NCBI GenBank assembly: GCA_963922205.1
Contig: CAWUHX010000137.1
Location: 744,001-808,000 of the forward strand
DNA from: Romanomermis culicivorax
Lineage: Eukaryota; Nematoda; Enoplea; Mermithida; Mermithidae
Direction of reading: 5' to 3'
Length of the DNA stretch: 64,000 nucleotides
The notes beneath the pieces are model-generated. The model was not told the origin of the DNA and did no database searches. It worked only from the letters and a program-made list of their open reading frames with translations. How positions within the stretch are numbered: the first letter of the stretch is position 1; every line of letters starts with the position of its first letter. Below are positions 22,296-32,337 of the stretch, piece after piece. The position numbers and the translations under genes are program-made.

Positions 22296-23575
22296 CGCGT
22301 AGCGCTGTTTTTCGCGTGTGTGTGTGTGCGTATGATTACCCCCCCCCCCCATATTTTTTCGTCCCAAATTGTGTATTTAGGTACAAATTGTAATTAATTG
22401 TATTTATTTATGTATTTATCGCGTATTTATCATGTATTTTTAAATTTTTCTCGTGTAAATCTTAAACTTTTCAAAAATTTCTGGTAAAAAACCACTCTTC
22501 GCAAAAACCTAAAATTTTAAAACTTTTTTCGCGGCCCTAAATTTTAAATTCCCCCGAGTCCGATTAATTTTTTCGGAGGAAATAGTAGTTGTTGCCCCCC
22601 AATTCTGTGAATATTGGAAGAATTGGGAAACCGCTGAAATTTTAGAGTGAAAATAGACAAAAAGTAGCGAAAGTGGAAAATTTGTCGATTTTTCAGCTCT
22701 TAAAAAATTTTATCAAAAAATTTTCGAAAATTGATAGCGCCGAATTCCAAGAATTCGAAAAAGAAGTGGAAGAAATGTCCCGGCCCCCCAATGGACCCCG
22801 GACAAAACAGTATTTGGTCACAGACCCCCAAGTGATCTACGGTCAGCCACAGGTGCGGCAAAATAATCCGTATTTTTTAGTCGATGGTAAGCGACCTAAG
22901 TTTTTAAACTCAGTTAATCTTAAAATTTATTGGGCAAAGCAGGATGTTATAGCCCACGGGTGTCTAGATGAAGGCCTAGACAATTGTCAAAATTTAGTGG
23001 GAACAAAATTGTCCTGTCAACTTGAAAAAGTGTGGCAAAGCTGCCCGTAGCGCAAAATTTGGACTTTTTGCGAAACTACATCATTCCTCTACACACATAG
23101 CGAGTTGAATAAAATCGTCTATGTGATGGGGAAGAAGTGGAGTGTAGCAACTAGTCGACTAGGGTTAGATAATTTCAAATTTATTTAAATTTCTAAATTC
23201 CATCTTGATCTATTTTTCTACGAATTTCCACATTTTGGGTAAATTAGTAAATATATTATAAATTTCTTCTTGGAAATTCTTAATTTATTAGTTGGATAGG
23301 CCGTTTTGGGCATTGGATTGAGACGGCTAGCAGTCGAATGATGGAAGACGCAGGTGGTCTGTGCGTGTACTCCCGTATAAGGTAGAAGTCGGGGCTGCAC
23401 TTGTGTTTAACTATCTGCCAACACTAACCCAATATATGTTTGGTACCTTATTGTCCCCTGCTTGCAATTTCTTTTTTCTTTTTCCTATTTGTGCTTACTA
23501 TCTGTGGTGAAGGTAGACTCTAACCGATGTGTGTCCGCTTTGAGAAATTTTCATTAAAAGTTGTAAACATTTTGT
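22296..23575 (+). other. Spacer between pol and the second ORF
   Basis: 1.28 kb with a (GT)n run (about 22313-22330), a poly-C run (about 22341-22350) and AT-rich DNA. A short frame ends at TAG 23048-23050. Read from the ATG at about 22775 (MSRPPNGPRTK...) it gives about 91 residues with several Cys and no recognised domain. A donor-like GATG|GTAAGC lies inside it at about 22886. It may be a small accessory exon or the leader of the second ORF; I cannot decide. Confidence 0.4.
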
Positions 23576-25096
23576 ATGAATTTTTTAGACTACAATGTCA
23601 AGCGCATTGTCAGAGTCGGCCAATTAGAGCGATGGTTCGCCACGAATTTGGGAAGATTTCCGTTGGAATTAATGGAACCAAAAATGGTTGAAATAGGTAA
23701 GGTGGCGGAAATGATCGAAACCTTGAAGGTGAGTAGGTTTCGAGGACAGCCAATTATCGGTTTCGATACCGAGAAAGTTACTCAAGAGTATGTGAGTAAG
23801 GTTTTCGAGACTTCTGGGGTTGATAACCCAAAAGGGAAGGAGTTTGCGAGAGTCATTAGCTTCTCGACGGTGACTGGAGACACCTTTGTTGTAGATACTA
23901 CGACAATCATGCCGAAGGAATGGACGCTCATTCATGAGCTCTTAGATTCCGACATGCTTCTCGTTGGATACAACTTGGTTACAGATCTGGTTGCCATCTG
24001 GAATGTTAATGGCGCAGTTAGAAAGCACCAAGATGTTGATCTAACACCGGAGATCAAGCATAGAGTAACGTCTTTGTATGGCTGTTATTATGACGTAGCC
24101 AAGGTAGGAGACCAGTTGAATGGGAGATTTTTGGCAATGTCCAGGAAGTTGGGACTTTGCCCGGAGACTTTTAAGCTGAAAGGGTTGTTCACGGAGCTGT
24201 ATCTGGCGGATATTGGTTATTTCCAAATCGATTTCCGTCAGAGAGCGCAACGTGAGCGATTCTGTAGGCACACGTTGACACAGTTTGAAATACGGTATTC
24301 AGCACTGGACGCCTACTACTCATTGTTGGTTTTCCTAGCGTTTTTCCACTATGAGTTAGCTATGGAAGTCGAGGTCGGATTCCAATATTTTCCGCATGAT
24401 TTGATGAAAGCGGATCAAATCCAGATAATGGCTTTCAGGCTATACAGGTTTTTTAACATGATACATGGTGAGAATTTTCCACAGACTTTTTGCAGAAGTC
24501 CAGAAGTAGAGGAGCCGCAGTCATCGGCTATTTATCACATGATGAGACAGGAAGTGTATGCCCGTATGGCTGCCCAAATGGATACCTCATTTGGAGGCTA
24601 TACGGAGTACGGCTTCCCTCATTACGAGTCAAATCCGAAGAGAGGGAGAGACGTAAGTATCCCTAAAGGTATTCATCCCGATTATACCGTCAAAGAGAAA
24701 AGTAAGAATGTGGATGGTAACGATACGGTAAGTGAGGATGAAGAGTTTGAAGAAGCTTTGTCGGAAAAGCAGATTAGAACTCGAATTACAAAGAAGGTGG
24801 TAGATATGGTTAATCAAGGGAAGAGTTTCAGTAGACTTGATGAACCAGTATCTATGGTGTTGTACGAGAATTTCCTAAGGTATAGGAAAGAAACGAAACA
24901 GTTGTTGGAGATAACATCTCTGGAAGTTGATTACCACGAGTATGAACCAGTCAGAGTTTCGAATGGTAAAGAGTCGTATGTAAGACAACACTGGAGTATG
25001 GATATCGCTCCTTATTCTGAAATATTGATTGAGGACAATTTTAAGAATTTGGAGTCAGTGTGTAACAAAGTTTCGCTTACGTTTCATTTATTTTGA
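23576..25096 (+). CDS. Second ORF, N-terminal part: DEDDy 3'-5' exonuclease-like
   Basis: A 506-residue frame from the ATG at 23576. Its first half has the three exonuclease motifs of the DEDD superfamily at the expected order and spacing: ExoI IIGFDTE (Asp64, Glu66), ExoII LLVGYNLVTDL (Asp137), and ExoIII YSALDAYYSLLVF (Tyr241, Asp245). The Tyr-X3-Asp form marks the DEDDy group, which includes RNase D, WRN, EXD2 and nematode MUT-7. These use two metal ions to remove nucleotides from 3' ends. The second half (about 300-506) is charged and unrecognised. The frame ends at TGA 25094-25096 but continues open in the same phase. It lies after integrase, where retroviral env would be, yet it has no signal peptide or membrane segment. 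Product and role are inferred from motifs only. Confidence 0.75.
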   Translation: MNFLDYNVKRIVRVGQLERWFATNLGRFPLELMEPKMVEIGKVAEMIETLKVSRFRGQPIIGFDTEKVTQEYVSKVFETSGVDNPKGKEFARVISFSTVTGDTFVVDTTTIMPKEWTLIHELLDSDMLLVGYNLVTDLVAIWNVNGAVRKHQDVDLTPEIKHRVTSLYGCYYDVAKVGDQLNGRFLAMSRKLGLCPETFKLKGLFTELYLADIGYFQIDFRQRAQRERFCRHTLTQFEIRYSALDAYYSLLVFLAFFHYELAMEVEVGFQYFPHDLMKADQIQIMAFRLYRFFNMIHGENFPQTFCRSPEVEEPQSSAIYHMMRQEVYARMAAQMDTSFGGYTEYGFPHYESNPKRGRDVSIPKGIHPDYTVKEKSKNVDGNDTVSEDEEFEEALSEKQIRTRITKKVVDMVNQGKSFSRLDEPVSMVLYENFLRYRKETKQLLEITSLEVDYHEYEPVRVSNGKESYVRQHWSMDIAPYSEILIEDNFKNLESVCNKVSLTFHLF

Positions 25097-27109
25097 CCAG
25101 CTTGTAGAGAGGAAGCGGAGGAGTACCTTACCTCTCTCCTTGACCATAACTATTTGAGATCCTTTAGCCCTGAGGAAAAGGAACAACTCTTGAAGATGTT
25201 GTGGAGGGGAGATAGGTATGGTCAGTACTTATCATTTTTGAATAGTCTTCCAGTAACAGAGGTACATACGCCAACTAAGGGCAATGCTATTACATGTTGG
25301 GGAAATCGTTTTGGATTTTTGCTGATCCGATTTTGGCCCAAGACAAAATCATGGGAGCAAAGACCGGAAGATAAGAGGAAGCATTTGGCGGAGTGTCCGC
25401 AGTACAAAAATAATCCGTACTGCTATCAGAGGTTTTACTTCCGCCAAATAGCTGTCCGAGTTCCAGGTTTGCGATACCCAATAGATATGAGTGAGGACAC
25501 AACGAAGGAGAATCAGAAGAAGAGCGTGTTAGCGTATCAACCGGAATACATTCTAGGTTACGAGCCGCTATTTTTCGAGCCGATATTGCCGTCCGATGCT
25601 CCAGGTTTTCAAATTACGCATGTTGGCGACAAGGTTGTAGTGACGCCGATAGGTAAGCAGCCAACAGTGCCGGTTACAGGCACTGAGGTAAGCACAACGG
25701 TGAGTCAGCAATCTGGAGTTGATATGAGTAGTGTGGATCAGGTGCAGGGGATGCAGGCTGAGCCTGTTGCAGCGAAAGCACAGCAACAAGCGATACCTGC
25801 AGACCTCAACACCCCCATAGACTTGAATCAGGTAGGAGACGATTTAGAAGTGGACAGTGAGGTCACTGTTGAATCGTTGATACAGCCTGATCAAGAAACA
25901 CAGGTAACCTCTTTAGTAGATCAGACAGAAAGTTTACTTTCTGGAATGGATGTCAGGGCAGAGCAAATGTTGGATGAAAGCAATCTGATAACGATTGCTG
26001 CAAGTCCAACAATAGAGGAAATTGAAGCAAGGCTCAGGGAGCGAGCTGAAAAGGAAAGCGAAAGGCAGAAAGAGATTTTCGCAAAACAGCTTGCGGAGCA
26101 AAAAGCGAGATTAGATCAGCAGCAGAAGCAGCTGGAGCAGGTATTGGCTGGTTTTACGGTGCAGCCGACGCCTCTGGCAGCGCCTACAGTTGTGCAAGCT
26201 CCAGCCAAGCCGCCTACTGCTTATCATATCCCGAAATTGCCGGCACAACCTGCTAGTACGCAGGCCATCCAACCTGCGGTCAGCAAGGTTACACCGACAG
26301 TTCAAGTAGCGCCCAGAGATCCAAGTATAGACGGTGGTATACCAGGTACGTATACTGCCGAAGAGGTTAGAAAGTTCAGAGCGGAAAGTCGTACGGACGA
26401 CCAGATTAAAAGATTAGGAAGGAGGAAGTTAGCCCGAAGGGCCAATAGGGCTAAGAGAAGAGATGAAGAAGATGTTATTGAAATTAGTGATGGTGAAGGA
26501 GAACAGACAGGGAGTTCTACGTCTGTGGACTTGAAGTTTGCAGGATCTACTACTTTATTGATGGATTCAACCAAGTCCAAGACTGGAACTACGCCGACGA
26601 GCCTGATGCCTGGAACCAAAAGTTCTCCGAGTCAAGTGCAGTCGACGGTTGCTTCCGCTAAAGTACCTAGTAAATCGTCTGCATCTCAGGCAAGTGCAAC
26701 GACGAAAAGTACTTTGGCTAAGCCCGTGTCTAAAGTGGATAAGACTTCTCAGCAGAACCAGAGCAGTTCCTCTGGGAAAAAAGTTATTTCTAAACCCTCT
26801 ACGTCAGAACCAACTAAATCGGTCAAGAGAAGTATAGATAAGGAAGTAACTTCGGAGTACACGAGTTCTGTTTTGAAAGACTATTGGGATGTCCATAAGA
26901 AGTTTCCCATAGTGAAGGGAAGAATAGATTTTTTGACACCGGAGGTGATCGAATTCTTTGCTCAGGATATGCCAGATGATAATAGGAATCAAATCATCTG
27001 GGCATTGGTGAATAATGGAGTAGAGGAGCTTTACGAGAACTATGGGGATCACTTTGATCTTCAAGGTGGTTTCCTCTATGATCATGTAAACGTTCCTGAG
27101 CCCATTTGA
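25097..27109 (+). CDS. Second ORF, middle part: coiled coil, basic and SUMO-interaction-like region
   Basis: This continues in phase after the TGA at 25094 for about 670 codons. It starts with a Cys/Tyr/Trp-rich globular stretch (WGNRFGFLLIRFWPK, ECPQYKNNPYCYQ). A Gln/Pro/Val-rich linker follows, then a long charged coiled coil around IEEIEARLRERAEKESERQ (about 26010-26140). Next come a Pro/Ala-rich segment, a basic stretch (RRKLARRANRAKRR, about 26420-26460) resembling a nuclear localisation signal, and immediately DVIEISDGEGE, which has the hydrophobic-acidic form of a SUMO-interaction motif. A Ser/Thr/Lys-rich linker and a final helical domain (IEFFAQDMPDDNRNQIIWALV) lead to TGA 27107-27109. 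No known family is recognised. Nuclear action is an inference from the two motifs. Confidence 0.6.
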   Translation, partial: PACREEAEEYLTSLLDHNYLRSFSPEEKEQLLKMLWRGDRYGQYLSFLNSLPVTEVHTPTKGNAITCWGNRFGFLLIRFWPKTKSWEQRPEDKRKHLAECPQYKNNPYCYQRFYFRQIAVRVPGLRYPIDMSEDTTKENQKKSVLAYQPEYILGYEPLFFEPILPSDAPGFQITHVGDKVVVTPIGKQPTVPVTGTEVSTTVSQQSGVDMSSVDQVQGMQAEPVAAKAQQQAIPADLNTPIDLNQVGDDLEVDSEVTVESLIQPDQETQVTSLVDQTESLLSGMDVRAEQMLDESNLITIAASPTIEEIEARLRERAEKESERQKEIFAKQLAEQKARLDQQQKQLEQVLAGFTVQPTPLAAPTVVQAPAKPPTAYHIPKLPAQPASTQAIQPAVSKVTPTVQVAPRDPSIDGGIPGTYTAEEVRKFRAESRTDDQIKRLGRRKLARRANRAKRRDEEDVIEISDGEGEQTGSSTSVDLKFAGSTTLLMDSTKSKTGTTPTSLMPGTKSSPSQVQSTVASAKVPSKSSASQASATTKSTLAKPVSKVDKTSQQNQSSSSGKKVISKPSTSEPTKSVKRSIDKEVTSEYTSSVLKDYWDVHKKFPIVKGRIDFLTPEVIEFFAQDMPDDNRNQIIWALVNNGVEELYENYGDHFDLQGGFLYDHVNVPEPI

Positions 27110-27904
27110 GAGTATATTTGGCTCAAGTTCATGCCAAATTGGTTTCATCACTTTGATGCGGAAATAGTAATGGCAGCCGTGAGATACTTATGTACCATGG
27201 TGTTGCTAAAGTTAGAACAGCAGCAGTTAGGCCCGAGACATATTGGTGCAGTTGATGCACGGGCCAAGTCATTTGTCACGGAGAGATACTATTCTATCTA
27301 TTTGCGGGGAGAAGGTAGTACTGCATTCAGGGAAGCGTATGCCAACCGAATGCAGGAACACCAACAAACTGCAGTGGATATGGCAGCGAAAAGAAGGTTG
27401 TCTGATATGGTTCAGAAATTTTCTGGTAAGTTTCAGAAAGCTGAGGATGAGGAGGGGCAACCCTTCAAGATTCCCATTTTAACAGAAAGACAACCTAGAG
27501 ATACATCCAGGTCCAGGAGCCAGCACTCGCGACAATCGTCTCACTCGCAGGGTCGGCACCAGCCTGGAGTATTCAAATTACCGTATGCAAATCAACAGAG
27601 TCAAGGAAGGTCCAGTACCTCAGCTTCTGGAGTATCTTCCATAAGTTCCACTCAGGGCTCGTACCAAAGGGGAACTGGAGGGGGATATGGCCGAGGCGGA
27701 GGTCAGGGACAGGGTCAAGCAAGACCCTTTAGAATGGTTAATCCGCAACCGTATAGAGGACAGGTGATGGGCGGACCCCCTCGTGCGGCCCAACCTCGAG
27801 GAGTTTTTGGGGGATTCCTCAGGGGTTGTGGAGCTCGGGGTGGTCCCTACCCTCGCTGTGGTAGCTTCCAATACGGCGGTTATGGTGGCGGCGGGCAACA
27901 ATAA
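27110..27904 (+). CDS. Second ORF, C-terminal part: Gly/Arg-rich tail
   Basis: This is in phase with the two preceding segments; the first ATG after the stop is at 27131. A predicted helical part (IVMAAVRYLCTMVLLKLEQQ...AKRRLSDMVQKF) is followed by Ser/Arg/Gln-rich sequence. The last 90 residues are dominated by Gly, Arg, Gln and Tyr (GGGYGRGGGQGQGQ, RGVFGGFLRG, QYGGYGGGGQQ) and end at TAA 27902-27904. Gly/Arg-rich tails of this kind bind RNA or single-stranded DNA non-specifically and occur in nucleocapsid-like proteins. With the two upstream segments this would form a protein of about 1440 residues if the TGAs are absent in the parent element or are bypassed. Confidence 0.6.
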   Translation, partial: EYIWLKFMPNWFHHFDAEIVMAAVRYLCTMVLLKLEQQQLGPRHIGAVDARAKSFVTERYYSIYLRGEGSTAFREAYANRMQEHQQTAVDMAAKRRLSDMVQKFSGKFQKAEDEEGQPFKIPILTERQPRDTSRSRSQHSRQSSHSQGRHQPGVFKLPYANQQSQGRSSTSASGVSSISSTQGSYQRGTGGGYGRGGGQGQGQARPFRMVNPQPYRGQVMGGPPRAAQPRGVFGGFLRGCGARGGPYPRCGSFQYGGYGGGGQQ

Positions 27905-28643
27905 TTTCATATAGCCGCATACTTTTTGGACCAAAATTCGTTATTTCGTACAAATTTTATTTCAAAAATATAAAAATACAAAAACACAAATAAAATACAA
28001 AATACAAAAAAAAATATATTATCTCGTTTTATTGTTGCTTTAAATTTTAAAATTTTTTTTGTTTCTGGTGCCCAAAAGTTGCCCGGTGAAATTTGTCTTT
28101 CCGTCCATCTTATTTCGGGCGTGTACATAGCCCTCATATTTTTCTCGTTTATTTTCAGGGCCTGAAAAAGATGAAGACTTGAAAATATTATTTGCGTTTA
28201 TAAAATTATTTTGTAAAATTTGAAGTATTTTATAGAAAAGCTTTTTTACTGAGTAGATTTGTATTGGACGGAGCGACATGACGAGCGGCCGATCATAGAG
28301 GAAGCGCACCTGGGGTACCTCAGCACCGAAGTTGTAAAAACCAGTACACGGGAGAAGAGGAACGGCGACGCCCCGGATCTAGGCACAGATCGACGTCAAA
28401 GTCCAGGCCGAACTACGTTCGTGATCGTTTCCGGTAGCCTGAAAAGGAGTGCCCTGCCGAATGGATTGGTCAAGGTCGCCGTCACCTGAAGGACCTGGTA
28501 GGGGCTGGATCACATTTTGGAGGGGGTAGCCCCAAAAATTTGTTTTCCGAGGGGAAAACTGTTATGCAGTCGGGGCCTCAGTATGAGACTCAGGCTGCAG
28601 AAAGGTTTTCACCTCCCGTTGGTTGGTTTTGAGGGCTGAGGGA
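27905..28643 (+). other. 3' untranslated region and polypurine region of the retroelement
   Basis: An A-rich part (27950-28030) is followed by a GC-richer part (28260-28560) with an ATG-less 76-codon frame (28259-28489) of no recognised family. The bases directly before the 3' LTR, GAGGGCTGAGGGA (28631-28643), are the best polypurine-tract candidate, though interrupted by CT. Confidence 0.5.
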
Positions 28644-29121
28644 TGTTGAGGTGGTCTCAGGTGCAGGTGTTCAGCTTCCGGCGTCGGTGCGCAGGCGGTT
28701 GGACCTGGCGAAAAGTGGCCGAAAAGAATGATAAATTTGCATAGGTTTATGCTGCCACTGTTTCGCGTTTTTGGTGTCTTTTTATCATTACTAAAAAGAT
28801 TATGTTTGGGGAGCATCGCCGCCATCGCTCCATTTATAATAATTTTTGTTTATTATTATTTTGTGGCGTCCTCAGTCGTCACCCAATAGAAATTGGGCCC
28901 ATAAGTTGTTTTGTTTTGTGAGCACAGGGGAGGCTCTTATAAGATTAGGATAGGAGACTTGGGTAGGATCTCCTGAGGTATGTGCCAAGGTGTTCTGCCT
29001 GAGGTTTGGTGAAAGTTCTGGCGAGTATCTGGTGAAACATCTGGGAGAGTTTTGTGGTTGTTGTTGTTGTCAGCCTGTGGTCAGAACTGTTGCATCTTCT
29101 TGACCCCACAGTTGCCTAACA
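28644..29121 (+). repeat. 3' LTR of the retroelement
   Basis: 478 bp, TGTTGAGG...CCTAACA, same length as the 5' LTR with about 19 substitutions and no indels by hand alignment. AGAG follows (29122-29125), matching the 4 bases before the 5' LTR. Confidence 0.93.
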
Positions 29122-29133
29122 AGAGGTTCCTGG

Positions 29134-30172
29134 TGTAGTGTGCCACCAATTGTGTAACACAAGTTGCAGCGATTGAGGCATTATCATTTATTAGTGTTCG
29201 TTATATTTGAAATGCTTGAGGGGTATTGATCCCTAAGGTCCTAGTCCGAGAGTCGCAGGAGAGATAGCCTGGGATCGACATTAATGCACGTGCTTCCTAC
29301 CATCCCATACTTACCCAACATGGACCTAAAAGATAAGTACTTAAACCCACAAATAATGGCCAAAGTTGGTAAACCTTTGGTTTGCCAATTTGAGTCTAAC
29401 CCAATAATTACCTTAGAGGAAAGGGAGCACAGTCTCCTACAAATTTTGGACCTTTTGTAGTAGTTCACCACCACTATTTTTTTCATATTTTTTTCATTCT
29501 TTTAGTTTTTCGGCGATCTTTTTTGTCATCAGGTAGGTTTCGAACCTGCAACCTTTTGATTCAAAAAATTCAGTGCGTTACCACTGAGTCAAACACTCAG
29601 TTAAAAATCAACCTTTTAATTCCCATTTATTATTTTCATTATCCTAAGCCTAAGCCTAAGCCTAAGCCTAAGCCTAAACCTAAGCCTAAGCCTAAGCCTA
29701 AGCCTAAGCCTAAGCCTAAGCCTAAGCCTAAGCCTAAGCCTAAGCCTAAGCCTAAGCCTAAGCCTAAGCCTAAGCCTAAGCCTAGGCCTAAGCCTAAGCC
29801 TAAGCCTAAGCCTAAAAAATAGTGGTGGTGAACTACTACAAAAGGTCCCGAATTTTACCTAATCTAAAATATACACGCTTACTAAACCAGGATGATTGCA
29901 CAATAGTGACTAGTACACAATAAAAACCACATGGGCGTGGCTAATAAATGCTTTCTCGTGTGCTGAGAGAGGGCACAAAACCAAGGTGCACGGGAAAAGC
30001 AACCACCAATAATAATGAAAAAAGAGCTCACACCCACACTTACTGAATCTGCCACTTACAATAAACAGCCTGGAATGGTTCCCTACACTCAGTCAAATAC
30101 GTGCCTGTGGGCATTTCTTCAAAAAGGACAATCTTATACAGAATCCAACAGAATCGACGGAAACACACTACA
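29134..30172 (+). repeat. Dispersed repeat family E with short inverted ends
   Basis: TGTAGTGTG at 29134-29142 and its complement CACACTACA at 30164-30172 bound a unit also found, truncated, at 6770-7212. The telomere-carrying element at 29448-29848 is inserted in it. No coding capacity; class uncertain. Confidence 0.5.
29448..29848 (-). mobile_element. Telomere-repeat-carrying TIR element, copy 1
   Basis: 401 bp bounded by inverted repeats of about 35 bp (GGACCTTTTGTAGTAGTTCA... and its complement ...CTACTACAAAAGGTCC). An 8-bp target duplication, CAAATTTT / CGAATTTT (one mismatch), lies at 29440-29447 and 29849-29856. Inside, on the minus strand, is a tRNA-like module (about 29530-29600) with a perfect B box GGTTCGAAACC and an A-box-like part. 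The array of CCTAAG units (29642-29816, about 29 copies; TTAGGC on minus) follows. An 8-bp duplication with TIRs starting GG could fit Merlin-like or hAT-like non-autonomous transposons. It has no protein. Confidence 0.85.
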
Positions 30173-30242
30173 ACATGTTGAAAGGCTTCCTAGGTGGAGC
30201 CTGAACTGTCCTACCACTGACCAGTGCTAGAGTAGGTGTGTG
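30173..30242 (-). repeat. TRIM LTR relic
   Basis: TGTTGAAAGGCTTCCTAGGTGG followed by 'tgtcctaccactgaccagtg' and 'agtaggtgtg' is the complement of the TRIM LTR 3' half (compare 19560-19649), strongly diverged. Confidence 0.55.
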
Positions 30243-30254
30243 GGATTCACGTAT

Positions 30255-30456
30255 TACCTTAGCACCCTTGTTGAGGCAACCCCTTTCTGTTGCTTTGATT
30301 GCCAGTGAAAGTAAGGCACAGTCTTCGGCTGGAAAATGGAACCTTGCGGCTACCGTTTGCTTGCTCCAGCCAACTGAGTGAACTAAACAATAGAAAGGGC
30401 GCTCTCAGTTTGCAGCAATTTGTAGTTGAGATGGTTGTTCTGACTATTGTCAACAC
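30255..30456 (+). repeat. LTR-like repeat F
   Basis: It shares 'cccttgttgaggcaacccc', 'gtagttgagatggttgt' and 'gtcaacacc' with 7960-8105. Function and class unknown. Confidence 0.35.
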
Positions 30457-30604
30457 CCTCTGGAGTTCTTAGCTAACTCGCCGCATAGCAAGGGGCCCGG
30501 TATTTTCACCCGTTCTGCTGGTTGTTGATGGCTAATAGTCAATCCTGACCTGGAGTGCAGAAGAATAATAAATCCAATCATAATTCGTATTTGGCTTAGT
30601 CTCC

Positions 30605-30828
30605 ACTTAACTGAAAAAACATCAGCAATATAACTAAAGGGCTCATTGCTTGTACACGATCGATTACCGAAGGTAACTCAAAAGAGTTTCCTGTAAATTG
30701 TGGTTTTTACAGTGCAACAGGTATTTTACAGTCTAAACACAAACTTCAGTTGCAGCCTAACTTAAGTTTGCTGAAACTTGTAACTAACACAAGTTTGCAA
30801 GAGAAAAGCGTGCAGGGTTTCCTCAAGC
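30605..30828 (+). repeat. Family D, left half
   Basis: 'cagcaatataactaaagg' to 'gcagggtttcctcaagc'. The right half continues at 32338 beyond a foldback element. Confidence 0.6.
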
Positions 30829-32337
30829 GATTGTGTCATAACTTGACGTCCGTCTTAACTTGACATCTGTCCTAACTTGGCATATTAGTCCCATGTTGGC
30901 GTCCATTTTATGTCCTAACGTGGCATCGATGCTAATTTGCGTCTGTTCTAACTTGGCATCCGTATCAACTATATGTTTTGGATCAAAATTAAGCCAAACT
31001 CACTCTTTATTGATTACTGAAAAATATTCATTTGAGAGTAATACACATATATCATTACAGTTTCTATATATAGAAACAGTTTTCCAATGAAGAAAGCACA
31101 TAGTTTCACAAAGAAACAATGCTTTTTTGCATGCAAACTCGTACGTTCTCAAAATTTTGAAAACTGAATAAATTATCGACATTCTCAAAATCTAACAGAC
31201 TTCTCCTAAAAATGTCCATTTGAATTTGAGCTTTTAAATATAGTTAATTCATTGCACTGTTCTCTAAAATATGGGTCATTTTGGAAAAGCAAAGAGAATT
31301 GAGAGAAGCAAAAAGATCGCCCGATAAATCGTTGCAATCCGTTCACATTTTCTTTTTACTTCTTTCTTTCTTTATCTCATTTCTCATAATGTATTTTTCC
31401 TTTATTTTTTATTTGTTCATTTAAACTTTTTTATTTGATGGAATATGTAAAGGGGGAGGACGCGAACAAGACAGGTTTAAGGACAGAATGAAGGAATGGA
31501 GGAACACTAAACAACAAATTCAAAATAATTTCCTGATAAACTATAGATCAACTCTCAACTCGATTATTTAGAGTTCTGAGCTGCTGTGCTGCTCCGTTGC
31601 TGTGGAAGATCAGCGATGGAAGATATGGAGCTCCGTACATTTTTCTCCGTTTGTTTACTGTAGTTTACATAGCTGAAAAAGGAATGCCACAAATAAGTTC
31701 CTGGGTTAATTATGGTTGATTTTTTGGCTCCTATCTTGCTACTTAATTCCCAGGTTATTGGGACCCCACTTGATTCTGCTGTATGGTAGCCTGGTTTTTC
31801 CTTATTCATCTTATCTTCATCTTTTTTTGTTTATTTTTCTTCATGTTCTTTTTCTGTTTGATTTTTTTTGTCTATGTTTCCGTTTCTCTTTTCTTCTTCT
31901 TTCTATTTTCTCTTCCATTTTCTCTGTTACTCTCTTTTATGCATTTTGCATTTGGTTAGCAGTCTAATAAAATGTTGATGTATTAAATTGTATCAATGCA
32001 GTTAGTAGACAAATTATAGATAGGGATACACCCTACATAAAGAGTCTCAGAGGAGAAAAAAATAGATGAAATAAAGTTAAAGAAGAAAAAAACAAATAAA
32101 GATGAATTCGATGATCAAAAAGATGAAAAAATGAAAGAATCAATTTAACTTTGATTTTATGATGCATTGGAGGCCAAGTTAGGATTTTTTCCTTCAACAC
32201 AGGGCGCCAAGTTGAGACGGACGCCAAGTTAGGATAGATGCCAAGTTAAGATTTCTATATTTAGCCTCTAATATAGCATTGGACGCCAAGTTAGGACGGA
32301 TGCCAAGTTGGGACGGACGCCAAAGTGGGATAGAACG
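30829..32337. mobile_element. Foldback element FB-3 (phrase CTAACTTGGCGTC)
   Basis: The left end (about 30840-30975) is a degenerate tandem of 'gtcctaacttggcatc'. The right end (about 32165-32337) is the same phrase inverted ('gacgccaagttaggac'). CCTCAAGC is duplicated exactly at 30821-30828 and 32338-32345, an 8-bp target duplication. The 1.2-kb core is AT-rich with pyrimidine-rich then purine-rich arms and no protein. The insertion interrupts a family D repeat, whose two halves are contiguous in the copy at 4628. Confidence 0.8.

Larger units (their letters stand above)
14672..29121 (+). mobile_element. Ty3/gypsy-type LTR retroelement with extra exonuclease ORF
   Basis: A 14.45-kb element with two LTRs of equal length (478 bp) beginning TGTTGAGG and ending CCTAACA, so TG...CA. 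AGAG flanks both sides (14668-14671 and 29122-29125). Internal order is PBS, gag, protease, reverse transcriptase, RNase H, integrase, then an unusual second reading frame of about 4.3 kb. The pol order with integrase last defines Ty3/gypsy (Metaviridae). Usual members are 5-8 kb, so this one is about twice normal length because of the second ORF. A hand alignment of the LTRs gives about 19 differences (about 4%), so it is not a new insertion. Frame disruptions in gag and reverse transcriptase plus a nested TRIM make this copy non-autonomous. Confidence 0.93.

Noticed and set aside
23576..25096. Retroviral-type envelope gene
   Set aside because: No signal peptide, membrane anchor or cleavage site; DEDDy motifs are present instead.
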